From positions 1,302,001 through 1,366,000 of the forward strand of contig NZ_AP022600.1 in assembly GCF_010725885.1 (NCBI RefSeq): a DNA stretch of 64,000 bases, read 5' to 3'. This stretch comes from Mycolicibacterium tokaiense. GTDB taxonomy: Bacteria > Actinomycetota > Actinomycetes > Mycobacteriales > Mycobacteriaceae. Made by a program: the position numbers and the translations under genes. Below are positions 52,622 to 61,661 of the stretch, piece by piece (within the stretch, counting starts at the first letter, position 1; every line of letters starts with the position of its first letter). The notes beneath the pieces were generated by a model that saw nothing but the letters and a program-made list of their open reading frames with translations, ran no database searches and had not been told where the DNA came from.

Positions 52622-54160
52622 TCACGACAGAGCGGTGTCGTCAACGGGTTCGAGCGCGATGCTGCGGGAGTGTCTGTAATCGCCACCGTGGGTGGGTGTA
52701 CCCCTGACCGGACGCAGCTCGACGCCCCGGCCCACGGCCCGGCGGATGCCCGGTTGCTCGGGCTGCTGCAGGAAGCGGCCGATCCGTCCGGCGCTGCGCC
52801 GCAGCGGCGAGCCGAGGAACTCGCCCATCACCACGCCGCTACCGATCGCCAGGGCGGTGGCACCGGCGGCCAGCATCTGCGCCAGCCCGTCACCGAATCT
52901 CTTGTCCACGGCGAAGGCGAACACCGCTTGGAACACCGCCAGACCCGGCAGCAGTGGCGTGATGCCTGCGGTCGCAGTGACCAGTGCCGGTGCTCTTTGG
53001 CTGACCGAGATGACCGTGGCAAACAGGCCGACGACGCTGGCCGCGATACCGGTGGCGACCACCTGACCGAACCCGATGCCCCCCAGACCGATGACCACCG
53101 CCGAGGCCAGAGCCGCTGCCACACCCGCTGGAATGGCCGACCGCCATGGGCCGTAGCTGGCAATGGTGAGGCAGACACCGGACAACGCGGCACCGACCAC
53201 TGCCACCGCGATCGACAGCGGCTGGGTCGGGAGGATGAATGTGCGGCTGACATCGACCTGCAGCTGAATGGTCACGCCGGCCACCGTGACCATCTGCAGC
53301 GCCGCCAGGATGCCGACGACGATTCCGCCGGTCAGGAACAAGGCGTCGCCCAATCGTGCCAAGGCGGTGATCATGTACCCGGTCAGCGCGTCCTGCATGG
53401 AACCCACGATCGTCATGCCCGACAGCAGCAGGAAGATTCCGGTGGCCACCAGCGCGGCCAGTCCCTCCCCCGCGAATTTCGACACCGCTACGGCCGCCAA
53501 CGTGGCGATGGCCGCTCCAATCGCGTGCTGGAAGAAGAACGGGGTCTTCATCCGATTCAGGACGCGGCCCACCCGGTCGATGACCCCCGCCGTGGCGGCA
53601 GCGACGACGCAGGTCAGCAGGGAACCACCCAGCAGCATGGCGATGCCCAGCGCGAAGCCCGCCCAGCTGATGGTGGCCAGCCAACGGGGGTACGGATGCG
53701 GTTGCTCGGTCAACTCGTCCATGGCGGCGTGGGCCTCGTTGACCGTCACCCCGCCCGCGGTGATCCGCTGGATCAGCCGGTTCAGTTGCTGCAGCCGGGT
53801 GTAGTCGATGGAGCGTGTCCACACCGACCGCACGATCGTCACAGGCGGGCGGTCGGCGGTGGGCAGCGCGGAGACGATGATCGTTGTGAAGGTGATGTCG
53901 ACGACGCAGTCGGTGAGCTGGTACGCCTGGGCGACATCGTGAGCCGTGGCGACGACGTCGGCGGTACCCGAGCCGGAGGACAACATCACCTCCGCAAGAC
54001 GAATGGTGAGGTCCAGAACGTTGCGGGTGTGGATATCGCCCATGCCGCCGGAGGAGTGCCGACGTTGACCCGCCAGGGGTGCGGGGTCTCGGGAACTGTT
54101 GAGCGCCGCTTTCAGACCCCGGCTGATGCGGATCCGCCCGCTGGAACGATCGTGCGACAT
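52622..54160 (-). CDS. threonine/serine exporter family protein (ThrE-type)
   Basis: 512 residues from the ATG at 54160. A cytosolic N-terminal domain (TADVVATAHDVAQAYQLTDC, ITAGGVTVNEAHAAMDEL) precedes about ten membrane segments, arranged as DUF1212 plus a second ThrE-like half (GITPLLPGLAVFQAVFAFAV). The length is close to the mycobacterial ThrE homologue. It would export small amino acids; the basic start RIRISRGLKAAL is typical. Convergent with subI by 4 bp spacing. Confidence 0.88.
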   Translation of the reverse strand: MSHDRSSGRIRISRGLKAALNSSRDPAPLAGQRRHSSGGMGDIHTRNVLDLTIRLAEVMLSSGSGTADVVATAHDVAQAYQLTDCVVDITFTTIIVSALPTADRPPVTIVRSVWTRSIDYTRLQQLNRLIQRITAGGVTVNEAHAAMDELTEQPHPYPRWLATISWAGFALGIAMLLGGSLLTCVVAAATAGVIDRVGRVLNRMKTPFFFQHAIGAAIATLAAVAVSKFAGEGLAALVATGIFLLLSGMTIVGSMQDALTGYMITALARLGDALFLTGGIVVGILAALQMVTVAGVTIQLQVDVSRTFILPTQPLSIAVAVVGAALSGVCLTIASYGPWRSAIPAGVAAALASAVVIGLGGIGFGQVVATGIAASVVGLFATVISVSQRAPALVTATAGITPLLPGLAVFQAVFAFAVDKRFGDGLAQMLAAGATALAIGSGVVMGEFLGSPLRRSAGRIGRFLQQPEQPGIRRAVGRGVELRPVRGTPTHGGDYRHSRSIALEPVDDTALS

Positions 54161-54188
54161 TGCCTGCAGAATACTGACCGCGGTCGCC

Positions 54189-55478
54189 TCAATTGTCCTG
54201 GTAACCCCGGGGGGTGGCGTCGTGACCGTTGACCCGATCATCAACGGCGACCGCGCCCTGCTCGTACTCGCGGGCCCGCTCCTCGGCCTCGCGGCTGCCG
54301 CTGAACACACCGGCCGCCGCCTTGGATTGGCCGTTGTGGCCGTTGCGCCGGGGGAGTTCCTGCACCGGCGTCGACCGCATCTCTTCGAAGCGCTGGTGCG
54401 GCAACGCGCCCCGGTTGGTTCGCTGCAGCCAGTCCACCAGGCCCTCGCGGACGAAGCAGCGAAGGTCGAACAATGCGCTGGCGTTCGAGGCGCTGAGCAG
54501 CATGCGGACCCGGACCACGCCGTTGACCGCATCCGTGACCTGCAGGACACCCGTGCGGCCGTCCCAGAGATCGCTCTGCTCGAGCCGACGCTGCAGTTCC
54601 ACTCGCATGTCTTCGATGGGCACCGTGAAATCGACGTCGAACTCGACGGTGCCCAGCAACTCGGTGGCGTTACGGGTCCAGTTCTGGAACGGCGTGGTGG
54701 TGAAGTAGGTGGTGGGCAGCACCAATCTGCGCTGGTCCCACAGCTTCACGACGACGTAGGTGAGCGTGATCTCCTCGATGCGTCCCCATTCGTCTTCCAG
54801 CACCACCACGTCCCCCACGCGGATGGCATCGGAGAACGCGATCTGCATGCCGGCGAACACCGACCCCAATGACGTCTGTGCGGCCAGGCCCGCCACCACC
54901 GACAGCACACCGGCTGAGGCGAACAGCGTGGTGCCGATGTTGGCGAAGGCAGGGAAGGTCGTCAGCGCAGCCGCCAGACCGAACAGTACGACGATCGCGA
55001 TGACCAGTCGGCGCACCGTGGTGACCTGTGTGCGCACCCGCCGCCGCTGCCGGTCGGCATCGGTCATCTCTTCGTCGCCACCACCGAACTTGGCGATCAC
55101 CCGACGTTCGGCCACCTTGACCAGGCTGGCTACCAGCCAGGTGGCCGCCGCGATCAACAGAATGACCAGCGTGTGGTCCACCCAGGCGCGCCAGCTGGCA
55201 CCCGGGTCGGCGAAACGACGGATCGCGATGTTGGCCGCCAGCACCATGAGCAGAAAGCGGAACGGGGTGCGGGTCAGCAGCGCCACGTCCCAGACCGAGG
55301 CGCTGCGCCGGCCCAGGCGTCGCAGCACCCACGGCACGAGCAGGCCCAGTAGGTAGGCGATCGCGATGGCACCCGCCACCCAGGCGAGTGTCACAGCGAG
55401 AGATGTTGCGGATTCGAGCTCGATTTGTTCGGGCATCGGGGACTCGGTGCTCCCGGGATCGGGGTCAGGGGTCTGCAT
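54189..55478 (-). CDS. mechanosensitive ion channel (MscS family)
   Basis: 429 residues from ATG 55478; ATG 55436 is also possible. Four or five TM segments are followed by the pore helix and beta domain: GVLSVVAGLAAQTSLGSVFA, MQIAFSDAIRVGDVVVLEDE, WGRIEEITLTYVVVKLWDQRR and LPTTYF. A mixed C-terminal domain and a charged, Gln/Glu-rich tail follow. It opens under membrane tension to release osmolytes. Starts 29 bp downstream of ThrE on the same strand. Confidence 0.9.
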   Translation of the reverse strand: MQTPDPDPGSTESPMPEQIELESATSLAVTLAWVAGAIAIAYLLGLLVPWVLRRLGRRSASVWDVALLTRTPFRFLLMVLAANIAIRRFADPGASWRAWVDHTLVILLIAAATWLVASLVKVAERRVIAKFGGGDEEMTDADRQRRRVRTQVTTVRRLVIAIVVLFGLAAALTTFPAFANIGTTLFASAGVLSVVAGLAAQTSLGSVFAGMQIAFSDAIRVGDVVVLEDEWGRIEEITLTYVVVKLWDQRRLVLPTTYFTTTPFQNWTRNATELLGTVEFDVDFTVPIEDMRVELQRRLEQSDLWDGRTGVLQVTDAVNGVVRVRMLLSASNASALFDLRCFVREGLVDWLQRTNRGALPHQRFEEMRSTPVQELPRRNGHNGQSKAAAGVFSGSREAEERAREYEQGAVAVDDRVNGHDATPRGYQDN

Positions 55479-55560
55479 CGACCGTACGGCACATCCGCGG
55501 GCTACGTCATCTCGACAGCGCCCATCGGAATCGCAGCCGGTGAGATGGGCCACATCCGTG

Positions 55561-56130
55561 TTACTCAGCCGCTGTGGGTGTCAATCCCGTTCCGTTACCG
55601 GGCATTTCGCTCCGGACGCCGTCCAGGTAGGTCTGCAGGTACACCGCGAACATCTGGTCGGCAACGTTCTCGCCCAAGATCGCCGCGCCGATCGTCAGCG
55701 CGGTCAACCCGTCGACGATGCGTACGTGCAACTGCGCCGGCACCCCGCAAGACTCCAGGTAGCCGCACAGCGCCCCGTAGTCGCCGAACACCTCTGCCCT
55801 CGGCATGAACTGGACCAGTAGGGGCGCGCACTGGGGATGGCGGACGATGCGGCCCCGCAAGGCCACCGCCTGGGCGATCAGGTAGTCGGCCCAGTCCCCG
55901 CCAGGGACCGGGGCGTCGGGCACCGAGTCGACAGCAGTGATCTCCCGTACCACGGCTTCCAACAACGCGTTCTTGTCGGTGAAGTAGTGGTACAGCGACG
56001 GCGCCCGGACGCCGAGGGCGGCGGCCAACTTGTGCATCGAGAACATCTCGAGGCCGCTCACCCCGATCACGGCGATGGCGGCATCAACCACTTTCTCCCG
56101 GGTCAGCAGGGCCTTCCGTGGTCGGGCCAT
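55561..56130 (-). CDS. TetR family regulator, divergent to nitrile hydratase
   Basis: 189 residues from the ATG at 56130. HTH at about 30-55 (FSMHKLAAALGVRAPSLYHYFTDKNALL) and a TetR C-terminal-like domain (GGDWADYLIAQAVALRGRIV). A palindrome sits seven bases upstream of its start, within the 132-bp divergent region shared with the nitrile hydratase operon. It is the probable local repressor. Confidence 0.88.
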   Translation of the reverse strand: MARPRKALLTREKVVDAAIAVIGVSGLEMFSMHKLAAALGVRAPSLYHYFTDKNALLEAVVREITAVDSVPDAPVPGGDWADYLIAQAVALRGRIVRHPQCAPLLVQFMPRAEVFGDYGALCGYLESCGVPAQLHVRIVDGLTALTIGAAILGENVADQMFAVYLQTYLDGVRSEMPGNGTGLTPTAAE

Positions 56131-56137
56131 CGCCCTA

Positions 56138-56157
56138 TATTGCCGCACGCGCCAATA
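56138..56157. promoter_or_regulatory. operator palindrome TATTGCCGCACGCGCCAATA
   Basis: A 20-bp inverted repeat with one mismatched pair (TATTGCCGC/GCGCCAATA around AC). It begins seven bases upstream of the TetR start and lies about 105 bp upstream of the nitrile hydratase beta start. Likely binding site of the TetR protein. Confidence 0.65.
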
Positions 56158-56262
56158 AACGCCACCGCAGCGCGCTGTGTTGGCCGTTTCCGCAGCACAT
56201 CGCAGTCGGCAGAGTTAGCCTACGAACGTCAGGGAGTTCACCCTCGGCGTTCAGGAGCCTCC

Positions 56263-57102
56263 GTGAGCACATCAGCCGAACGCGCCGCCCAGTTGGCCCT
56301 GGTGGCCCGCCTGAAGTCGGCCTACCCGGAACTGCCCGACGCCCCCACCCCCGACCTGCTCGATCACCAGCGCATCACCGCCTACCTCAAACCGGTGCAC
56401 GACGTCGGCGGCGAACCCGATGCCCCGATCACCTACGAGAACAAGCAGTACGAGTACTGGGAGCACATGACCTACGTCATGTGCGAGGTGCTGGCCTGGC
56501 GCGGGATCTGGCTCTCGGAGGAGCGCCGGCGGATCGGCAACGTCGACGTCGGCCGGGCGCAGTACCTCGGGTTGCCGTACTACGGGCGCTGGCTGCTGGC
56601 CGTCGCGCGAATTCTGGTGGAGAAACACCACATCGGACTCACCGAGTTGTCCGAGCGGATGGCCGAGGTCCAGGGCCGGTACGCCGACGGTCTGGACGCA
56701 AAGTTGCTGGAGGCGCTACCCAAGTCGGAGGGCGACGGCTCCGGCGTCAAGCGCAACGAACACCACATCCACGCCGTCGGCAAGGGCGACCCCCAGGTCT
56801 ACGCGGGTCAGGCAGGAACACCGCGCTTCGCCGTCGGTGATCGGGTCGCGGTCCGGGAACTGCCGGTGATCTTCTACACCCGCACGCCTGAGTACGTCCG
56901 CGGCGCGCACGGGGAGATCGCCGCGGTCGCGTACGAGAGCCCGGCCGCCGAGGACGAGACCTGGGCGCGCACCGATGCCGTCCCGGAATGGTTCTACGTG
57001 GTCAGGTTCACCCTCGCCGACCTGTTCGAGGGCTACACCGGCACCGGCTCCGACACGCTGCAGACCGAGATCCCCGAACACTGGCTGGAGGCCGCGACAT
57101 GA
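56263..57102 (+). CDS. nitrile hydratase subunit beta
   Basis: 279 residues. The N-terminal part carries the helical arm (YENKQYEYWEHMTYVMCEVLAW, SEERRRIGNVDVGRAQYLGLPYYGRWLLAV). The C-terminal beta-barrel has PRFAVGDRVAVRELPVIFYTRTPEYVRGAHGEI and the terminal FTLADLFEGYTGTGSDTLQTEIPEHWLEAA. It forms the alpha-beta heterodimer that hydrates nitriles to amides. GTG at 56263 has AGGAGCC eight bases upstream. Gene order beta-alpha-accessory is that of cobalt-type enzymes. Confidence 0.88.
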   Translation: MSTSAERAAQLALVARLKSAYPELPDAPTPDLLDHQRITAYLKPVHDVGGEPDAPITYENKQYEYWEHMTYVMCEVLAWRGIWLSEERRRIGNVDVGRAQYLGLPYYGRWLLAVARILVEKHHIGLTELSERMAEVQGRYADGLDAKLLEALPKSEGDGSGVKRNEHHIHAVGKGDPQVYAGQAGTPRFAVGDRVAVRELPVIFYTRTPEYVRGAHGEIAAVAYESPAAEDETWARTDAVPEWFYVVRFTLADLFEGYTGTGSDTLQTEIPEHWLEAAT

Positions 57103-57797
57103 GCCACGACCACGACCACGACCGCACCGTCAAGCCGATGGTCGACGAGATCACCGACTTCGAGGTGCTCGAGATCGCGCTGCGCGAACTGTGCATCGAG
57201 AAGGGCATCTTCACCGCCGAGGAACACCGCCGTTTCACCGAGTTCGCCGAACAGATCGGCCCCACCCCGGCCGCCCGCCTGGTGGCGCGGGCCTGGCTGG
57301 ACCCCGATTTCACGGCCCTGGCACTGGCCGAGCCGATGACCGCCAGCAAAGAGGTGGGCGTCGACTGGATGGAGCCCACCGGCTTCGGCACCCCCAGCGA
57401 TTTCACGGCATTCCAGATCCTGGCCGACACCCCAGGGGTGCACCACGTGATCGTCTGTGCGCTGTGTTCCTGCTACCCGCGTCCGATCCTGGGCAACTCC
57501 CCGGAGTGGTACCGCACCCCCAACTACCGGCGCCGGCTGGTCCGCTGGCCGCGCCAGGTGCTCGCCGAGTTCGGGCTGTACCTGCCCGACGACGTGGCGG
57601 TCCGGGTCCAGGATTCCAACCAGAAGCACCGCTTCATGGTGATGCCGATGCGACCCGAAGGCACCGACGACTGGTCGGAGGATCAGCTGGCCGAGATCGT
57701 CACCCGGGACTGCTTGATCGGTGTCGCACTGCCCAAGCCGGGCGTGACCACCAACGCCGTCACCACCACGCGGCCTGCCGTCCACCCGATCTCATGA
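57099..57797 (+). CDS. nitrile hydratase subunit alpha
   Basis: 232 residues. Metal claw C-A-L-C-S-C-Y at 120-126 (Cys120, Cys123, Ser124, Cys125). The Tyr after the claw points to the cobalt type; most relatives have T or S where Ala121 stands. RRLVRWPRQVLAEFGLYLPDDVAVRV and FMVMPMRPEGTDDW are conserved. The start MSHDHDHD could bind metal ions during loading. ATG overlaps the beta stop (ATGA). Activity depends on the accessory protein downstream. Confidence 0.9.
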   Translation: MSHDHDHDRTVKPMVDEITDFEVLEIALRELCIEKGIFTAEEHRRFTEFAEQIGPTPAARLVARAWLDPDFTALALAEPMTASKEVGVDWMEPTGFGTPSDFTAFQILADTPGVHHVIVCALCSCYPRPILGNSPEWYRTPNYRRRLVRWPRQVLAEFGLYLPDDVAVRVQDSNQKHRFMVMPMRPEGTDDWSEDQLAEIVTRDCLIGVALPKPGVTTNAVTTTRPAVHPIS

Positions 57798-58138
57798 GCG
57801 CAGAGAGTTTTCCCGTGCTCGACGGGATCGCCGCGCGCAACCAGGTCTGGCCGGTGATGGCAGCCAAGTACGGCGTGGAGAACCCGGTGCCGCCGTGGAA
57901 GACCAGCCTGGACGGCATGTGCGACGCGCTGGATCGGGCCTCGTGCGACGCCGACGTGCCGGATTTCAAGGCGCGCCGAGACGAGGAGGACGCGCTGTCG
58001 GCCACCGTCTATGCAGACCTGCCGTACCCCGAGAATCAGCTGATGGCCCTGGCCCACTCGTTGGTGGCCCGCGGTGTCATCAGCGAGGCTGATCTGGCGG
58101 AACGGCTGGCCGCCGTCCGCGCGCGATTGGAGGCGTGA
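57794..58138 (+). CDS. nitrile hydratase accessory protein (P14K/beta-N-terminal-like)
   Basis: 114 residues. It resembles the N-terminal arm of beta subunits rather than the full subunit: LPYPENQLMALAHSLVARGVISEADLAERL matches the helical region, while the barrel is absent. Small homologues of this type serve as self-subunit-swapping cobalt chaperones for the alpha subunit. A third structural subunit, as in thiocyanate hydrolase, is the alternative. ATG overlaps the alpha stop (ATGA). Confidence 0.75.
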   Translation: MSAESFPVLDGIAARNQVWPVMAAKYGVENPVPPWKTSLDGMCDALDRASCDADVPDFKARRDEEDALSATVYADLPYPENQLMALAHSLVARGVISEADLAERLAAVRARLEA

Positions 58139-58226
58139 GTTCGCATCCTCGACACCGGGCACGGATAATCGATTCATTCGATTGGCAGGTCCTCAGCTGA
58201 GCGCCTGAGAGAAACGGGGCGTTGCA

Positions 58227-59150
58227 GTGCTGGCGGTGTTGGAGGCGTTCGCCGTCATCGCTGTCATCATCGCGGCCGGAGCCGTCGTGGGCCGCACCGG
58301 TGTGCTCGGCGACAACGCCCGGATGGTGCTCAACCGGGTGGCCTTCCACGTCGGCGTACCTGCGCTGCTCATCATCACTTTGTCGGATTCCACTCCTGCA
58401 CAGGTGTTTTCATTGCCTCTGCTGGTCTCGGCGGTGGCTGCACTGGTGATGTTCGGCGCCTACTTCACCTTTGCGGTCGTCCTGCGGCGCCGCGGGCGCG
58501 CCGACGCCACCATCGGCGCATGGGCGGCGTCGTGGGTGAACTCCGGCAACCTGGGCATCCCGCTGAGCGCCTACGTGCTGGGCAGCACCACCGAAGTGTC
58601 TGTGCTGCTGGTGTTCCAGACGGTGGTACTGGTGCCGCTGGGCGTGGCGATCATCACCTCTGAAGCCCAGGGCGGTTCGTCGGTGCGCTCGCAGTTCAGG
58701 GAGTTCGTCACCAACCCGATCATCGTCGCCAGCGCCACCGGCATCGGACTGGCGCTCACGGGCGTCACTCTGCCCCGGGCGATCCACGAGCCACTGGATC
58801 TGCTGGCCGATCTCGCGATTCCCACCGTGCTGTTGGCGTTCGGTATGGCATTGGTGACGCAGACCTCCCGGCCGACACAGGAGAGCAGACTGGAACTCGC
58901 CGTGGCGGTGGTGTTCAAGGTGCTGGTGATGCCGGCACTGGCGTACGCGCTGGCGCGCTGGGTGTTCGGGGCCCCGGCCGAACAGGTGGCCGTGATCACC
59001 GTCCTGGCGGCATTGCCCGCCGCCCAGAATCTCAACACCTACGCCGCGGTCTTCGGCCGCGGTGAGACCCTGGCCCGCGACGTCACGCTGATCACGACGC
59101 TGGCCTCGGTGCCGGTGATCACCGCGTTGGCCTACCTGATGGAGCTGTGA
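58227..59150 (+). CDS. AEC family transporter
   Basis: 307 residues with about ten TM segments. N-terminal FAVIAVIIAAGAVVGRTGVLGDNARMVLNRVAFHVG and SGNLGIPLSAYVLG in the middle are AEC (auxin efflux carrier/malate permease) hallmarks; the C-terminal LAALPAAQNLNTYAAVFGRGE contains the second conserved break. GTG at 58227 is preceded by GGGGCG. It follows the nitrile hydratase genes by 88 bp and may move an acid derived from nitrile metabolism, but this is only positional inference. Confidence 0.87.
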   Translation: MLAVLEAFAVIAVIIAAGAVVGRTGVLGDNARMVLNRVAFHVGVPALLIITLSDSTPAQVFSLPLLVSAVAALVMFGAYFTFAVVLRRRGRADATIGAWAASWVNSGNLGIPLSAYVLGSTTEVSVLLVFQTVVLVPLGVAIITSEAQGGSSVRSQFREFVTNPIIVASATGIGLALTGVTLPRAIHEPLDLLADLAIPTVLLAFGMALVTQTSRPTQESRLELAVAVVFKVLVMPALAYALARWVFGAPAEQVAVITVLAALPAAQNLNTYAAVFGRGETLARDVTLITTLASVPVITALAYLMEL

Positions 59151-59154
59151 GGGC

Positions 59155-59694
59155 TCAGTTGTCCAGCAGGGCCAGGAGTTTGACGGTGGTGGCCCAGCTG
59201 CGGATGGTCAGCCTCTGGTATTCCGGTGTGCCGACGATCTTGCTCATCTTGCTCCTCGTGCGCTCGGCGCTGCGCCGCGAGAAGTACACCACCCCGGACC
59301 CTGTCCAGGCCTGGTCCACCCCGTCGCGCAGTTCCACGACGCCCATCACCGTCGCGGCAGTCAGCGGCGACTTGAGGAACAGCACATCGCAGTGGTGCTC
59401 GTCCCCGCCGAAGCCCGCCGGGGCCTTGGTGACCACCGCCCGAAGCTGACGGTGCGAGCGCACCACCACCAGCAGCGGGACCCCGAACCGCTTCTCCAGC
59501 GTGGCCTCGATCTCGCTTTCCAGTGCCGTGGCCGGAGCATCGGTCTCGAACAGCACATTGCCCGACTGGATGTAGGTCCTCACGTTGCCGAAACCGTGGC
59601 CCTCCATCGCGGCCCTGAGATCCTTCATCGCGACCACGTTGCGGCCACCGACGTTGATGCCGCGCAGCAGCGCGACGTAGCTGGTGGAGGCCAT
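59155..59694 (-). CDS. DUF1697 domain-containing protein
   Basis: 179 residues, full domain length. YVALLRGINVGGRNVVAMKDLRAAMEGHGFGNVRTYIQSGNVLFET is the diagnostic N-terminal block of this widespread family. The function is unknown; no enzyme motif is evident. It is convergent with the AEC gene, with only four bases between stops. Confidence 0.93.
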   Translation of the reverse strand: MASTSYVALLRGINVGGRNVVAMKDLRAAMEGHGFGNVRTYIQSGNVLFETDAPATALESEIEATLEKRFGVPLLVVVRSHRQLRAVVTKAPAGFGGDEHHCDVLFLKSPLTAATVMGVVELRDGVDQAWTGSGVVYFSRRSAERTRSKMSKIVGTPEYQRLTIRSWATTVKLLALLDN

Positions 59695-59744
59695 GCCAGG
59701 ACGGTACCGCTACCCTCGGAAGCTCCGACTACCAATGGGAGATC

Positions 59745-60374
59745 ATGCCGCCGAACAGCGACGAGATAGGCGGCCTCGCCGGATGGGCCGTGGGCCTGAT
59801 GGAAACGATCGGCGGTCCGGGAGCCGGATTGGCCGTGTTCCTCGAGAACCTCTTCCCGCCCATCCCCAGCGAGGTCATCCTGCCGCTGGCCGGGTTTGCC
59901 GCCCGGGTGGGCCATCTGTCCCTGGTCGAGGCGGTGGTGTGGACCACCGTGGGCTCGGTGCTCGGAGCCTGGGTGCTCTACGCGGCCGGGGCATGGCTGG
60001 GCCACGACCGGGTCCGCACCCTGATCACCAAGATCCCGCTCCTCGAGGTGGAGGACGTCGACAAGACCACTGCCTGGTTCGCCAAGCACGGCACCAAGGC
60101 CGTGTTCTTCGGCAGGATGGTGCCGCTGTTCCGCAGCTTCATCTCGCTGCCCGCGGGAACGGAACGGATGAACTTCGCGCTGTTCACGGTGCTCACCCTG
60201 ACCGGCAGCCTGATCTGGAACGGCCTGTTCATCGGTGCCGGCTACCTGCTCGGCGCCAACTGGCAGCGCGTCGAGCCCTACAGCGCGGTGTTCCAGTACA
60301 TCGTGATCGCGCTCGTGGTGTTCTTCGTGATCCGGTTCATCGTCAAGCGCATCCGCCGCACCAGAACGGCCTGA
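59745..60374 (+). CDS. DedA family membrane protein
   Basis: 209 residues. LENLFPPIPSEVILPLAGF near the start, GSVLGAWVLYAAGAWLG in the middle and MVPLFRSFISLPAGTERMNF with the conserved acidic and Arg residues identify the DedA (SNARE-associated) family, whose members flip undecaprenyl phosphate or polar lipids. ATG at 59745 has GGGAG three to eight bases upstream. Divergent from DUF1697. Confidence 0.92.
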   Translation: MPPNSDEIGGLAGWAVGLMETIGGPGAGLAVFLENLFPPIPSEVILPLAGFAARVGHLSLVEAVVWTTVGSVLGAWVLYAAGAWLGHDRVRTLITKIPLLEVEDVDKTTAWFAKHGTKAVFFGRMVPLFRSFISLPAGTERMNFALFTVLTLTGSLIWNGLFIGAGYLLGANWQRVEPYSAVFQYIVIALVVFFVIRFIVKRIRRTRTA

Positions 60375-60376
60375 GC

Positions 60377-61150
60377 TCAGGCGCCCGGGATGCTCACCCG
60401 GTACATCGCCGGCCAGTTCTTGCCGGTCAGCAGGAACTCATCTCCGGACAGGTGGGCGATTCCGCTGAACACCTGGGCAGGAGATCGCTCACCGAAGTGC
60501 CACAACGGCGCGACGTCGACGATCATGGTGATGGCACCGGTGGCCGGGTCGATGCGCGCCACCTCGTCGGTGGGCCACAGGCTGGCCCACACCTGACCGT
60601 TGACGCATTCCAGTTCGTTGAGTCCGGTCACCGGGGCGCCGTCACGGGTGACGTTCACAGCGCCGATCTGATCGAACGATCCGAGCTGTCGGAACTGCAG
60701 GCGGCCCGACCCGTCGCTCATGATGAAGCGGTCACCGTCGCGGCACAGGCCCCAGCCCTCGCCGGTCACCGGGATCTCCCGGATGGGCGTCAGCGTGGCC
60801 TTGTCCCAGACGATGGCCACTCCATCCTGGTAGGTGAGCTGCCAGATGGTGTCGTCGACGATCGTGATGCCCTCGGCGAAGTAGTCGTCCGGTAGCGGTA
60901 CCGATCGGCGGACGGCGCCGGTGGCCGGGTCCACCTCCCGCAGGTCCGAGCGCCCGGCCAGCCCGCTGGCCTCATACAGCGTGTCGCCCTCCACCTCGAA
61001 CGCCTCGGTGTAGGAGTTCGGGTCGTGCGGGATCTCGGCGAGCACCACCGGCGTCACGACCGGGATCGGCTCGGCCGCCGCGGTGGGCGCGCACAGGGTT
61101 GCCGTGAGGAACAGGAAGCCGGTCGCGAGGCCGGCGAGTCGGGAGGCCAT
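60377..61150 (-). CDS. secreted glutamine cyclotransferase-like beta-propeller
   Basis: 257 residues. A signal peptide (about 1-26, ending AAA) is followed by a five-bladed propeller: NSYTEAFEVEGDTLYEASG, EGITIVDDTIWQLTYQDG, GWGLCRDGDRFIMSDGSG and LNELECVNGQVWASLWPTD. This is the glutaminyl cyclase family (PF05096), which forms N-terminal pyroglutamate on exported peptides. EG-, WGL- and LNELE blocks carrying the acidic residues are kept. Convergent with DedA. Confidence 0.87.
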   Translation of the reverse strand: MASRLAGLATGFLFLTATLCAPTAAAEPIPVVTPVVLAEIPHDPNSYTEAFEVEGDTLYEASGLAGRSDLREVDPATGAVRRSVPLPDDYFAEGITIVDDTIWQLTYQDGVAIVWDKATLTPIREIPVTGEGWGLCRDGDRFIMSDGSGRLQFRQLGSFDQIGAVNVTRDGAPVTGLNELECVNGQVWASLWPTDEVARIDPATGAITMIVDVAPLWHFGERSPAQVFSGIAHLSGDEFLLTGKNWPAMYRVSIPGA

Positions 61151-61322
61151 GACCGCAGTTGTACCCGCTGCACCAGCGGCAGCGCACCTCTTCAGGCGTT
61201 CACCGGGTGTTCACTGCCCGTACCGGTGGCGATTAGGAGTTGACGCCGGAACGAACTACGATCACCTGCGGTTTTGCTCCGAATCACCAGGCCAGCCCGC
61301 CCCGTACCCAGAGAGAATGATC

Positions 61323-61580
61323 ATGCCCCTGCAGTCCACGATCAGGCATGCGTCCGGTGTCCGTAGACGGCCCGTCCCCCGCGCCCACTTCAGCACCGTC
61401 GGGCAGTGTTTCGACATCGAGGTCAGCCGCGACGCTTCCGGCTGGGTGGTCCGGGTTCCCGAACTGGACGCCGTGACCTATGCCCAGCGGCGCGCCGAGG
61501 TGGCGGTGGCCGCCCGTGAGTGCATCGCGGCCCGTACCGGCATCCCGATCGGCTACATCGCGGTCGTCGTGCGCGATTAG
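61323..61580 (+). CDS. HicB-like orphan protein
   Basis: 85 residues from ATG 61323, six bases after GAGAGA; ATG 61317 is the alternative. The core FDIEVSRDASGWVVRVPELDAVTYAQRRAEVAVAARECIAA is the partial RNase H-like fold of HicB antitoxins. No HicA toxin gene lies on either side, and the C-terminal DNA-binding helix of full HicB proteins is lacking. It may be a solitary regulator or have a non-toxin role. Confidence 0.7.
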   Translation: MPLQSTIRHASGVRRRPVPRAHFSTVGQCFDIEVSRDASGWVVRVPELDAVTYAQRRAEVAVAARECIAARTGIPIGYIAVVVRD

Positions 61581-61600
61581 TCGAGTCGACCGATCCCGCC

Positions 61601-61642
61601 GAGGAACGAGGCGGGTGAGGAGCGAGGCGGGTGAGGAGCGAG
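61601..61642 (+). repeat. 16-bp tandem repeat, 2.6 copies
   Basis: Unit GAGGAGCGAGGCGGGT appears at 61601-61616 (with one A for G), 61617-61632 and partly at 61633-61642, in the short gap between the HicB-like gene and hrpA. Such G-rich tandem repeats are frequent in intergenic mycobacterial DNA. Confidence 0.8.
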
Positions 61643-61661
61643 ACCAAGCAGACTGAGCTCC

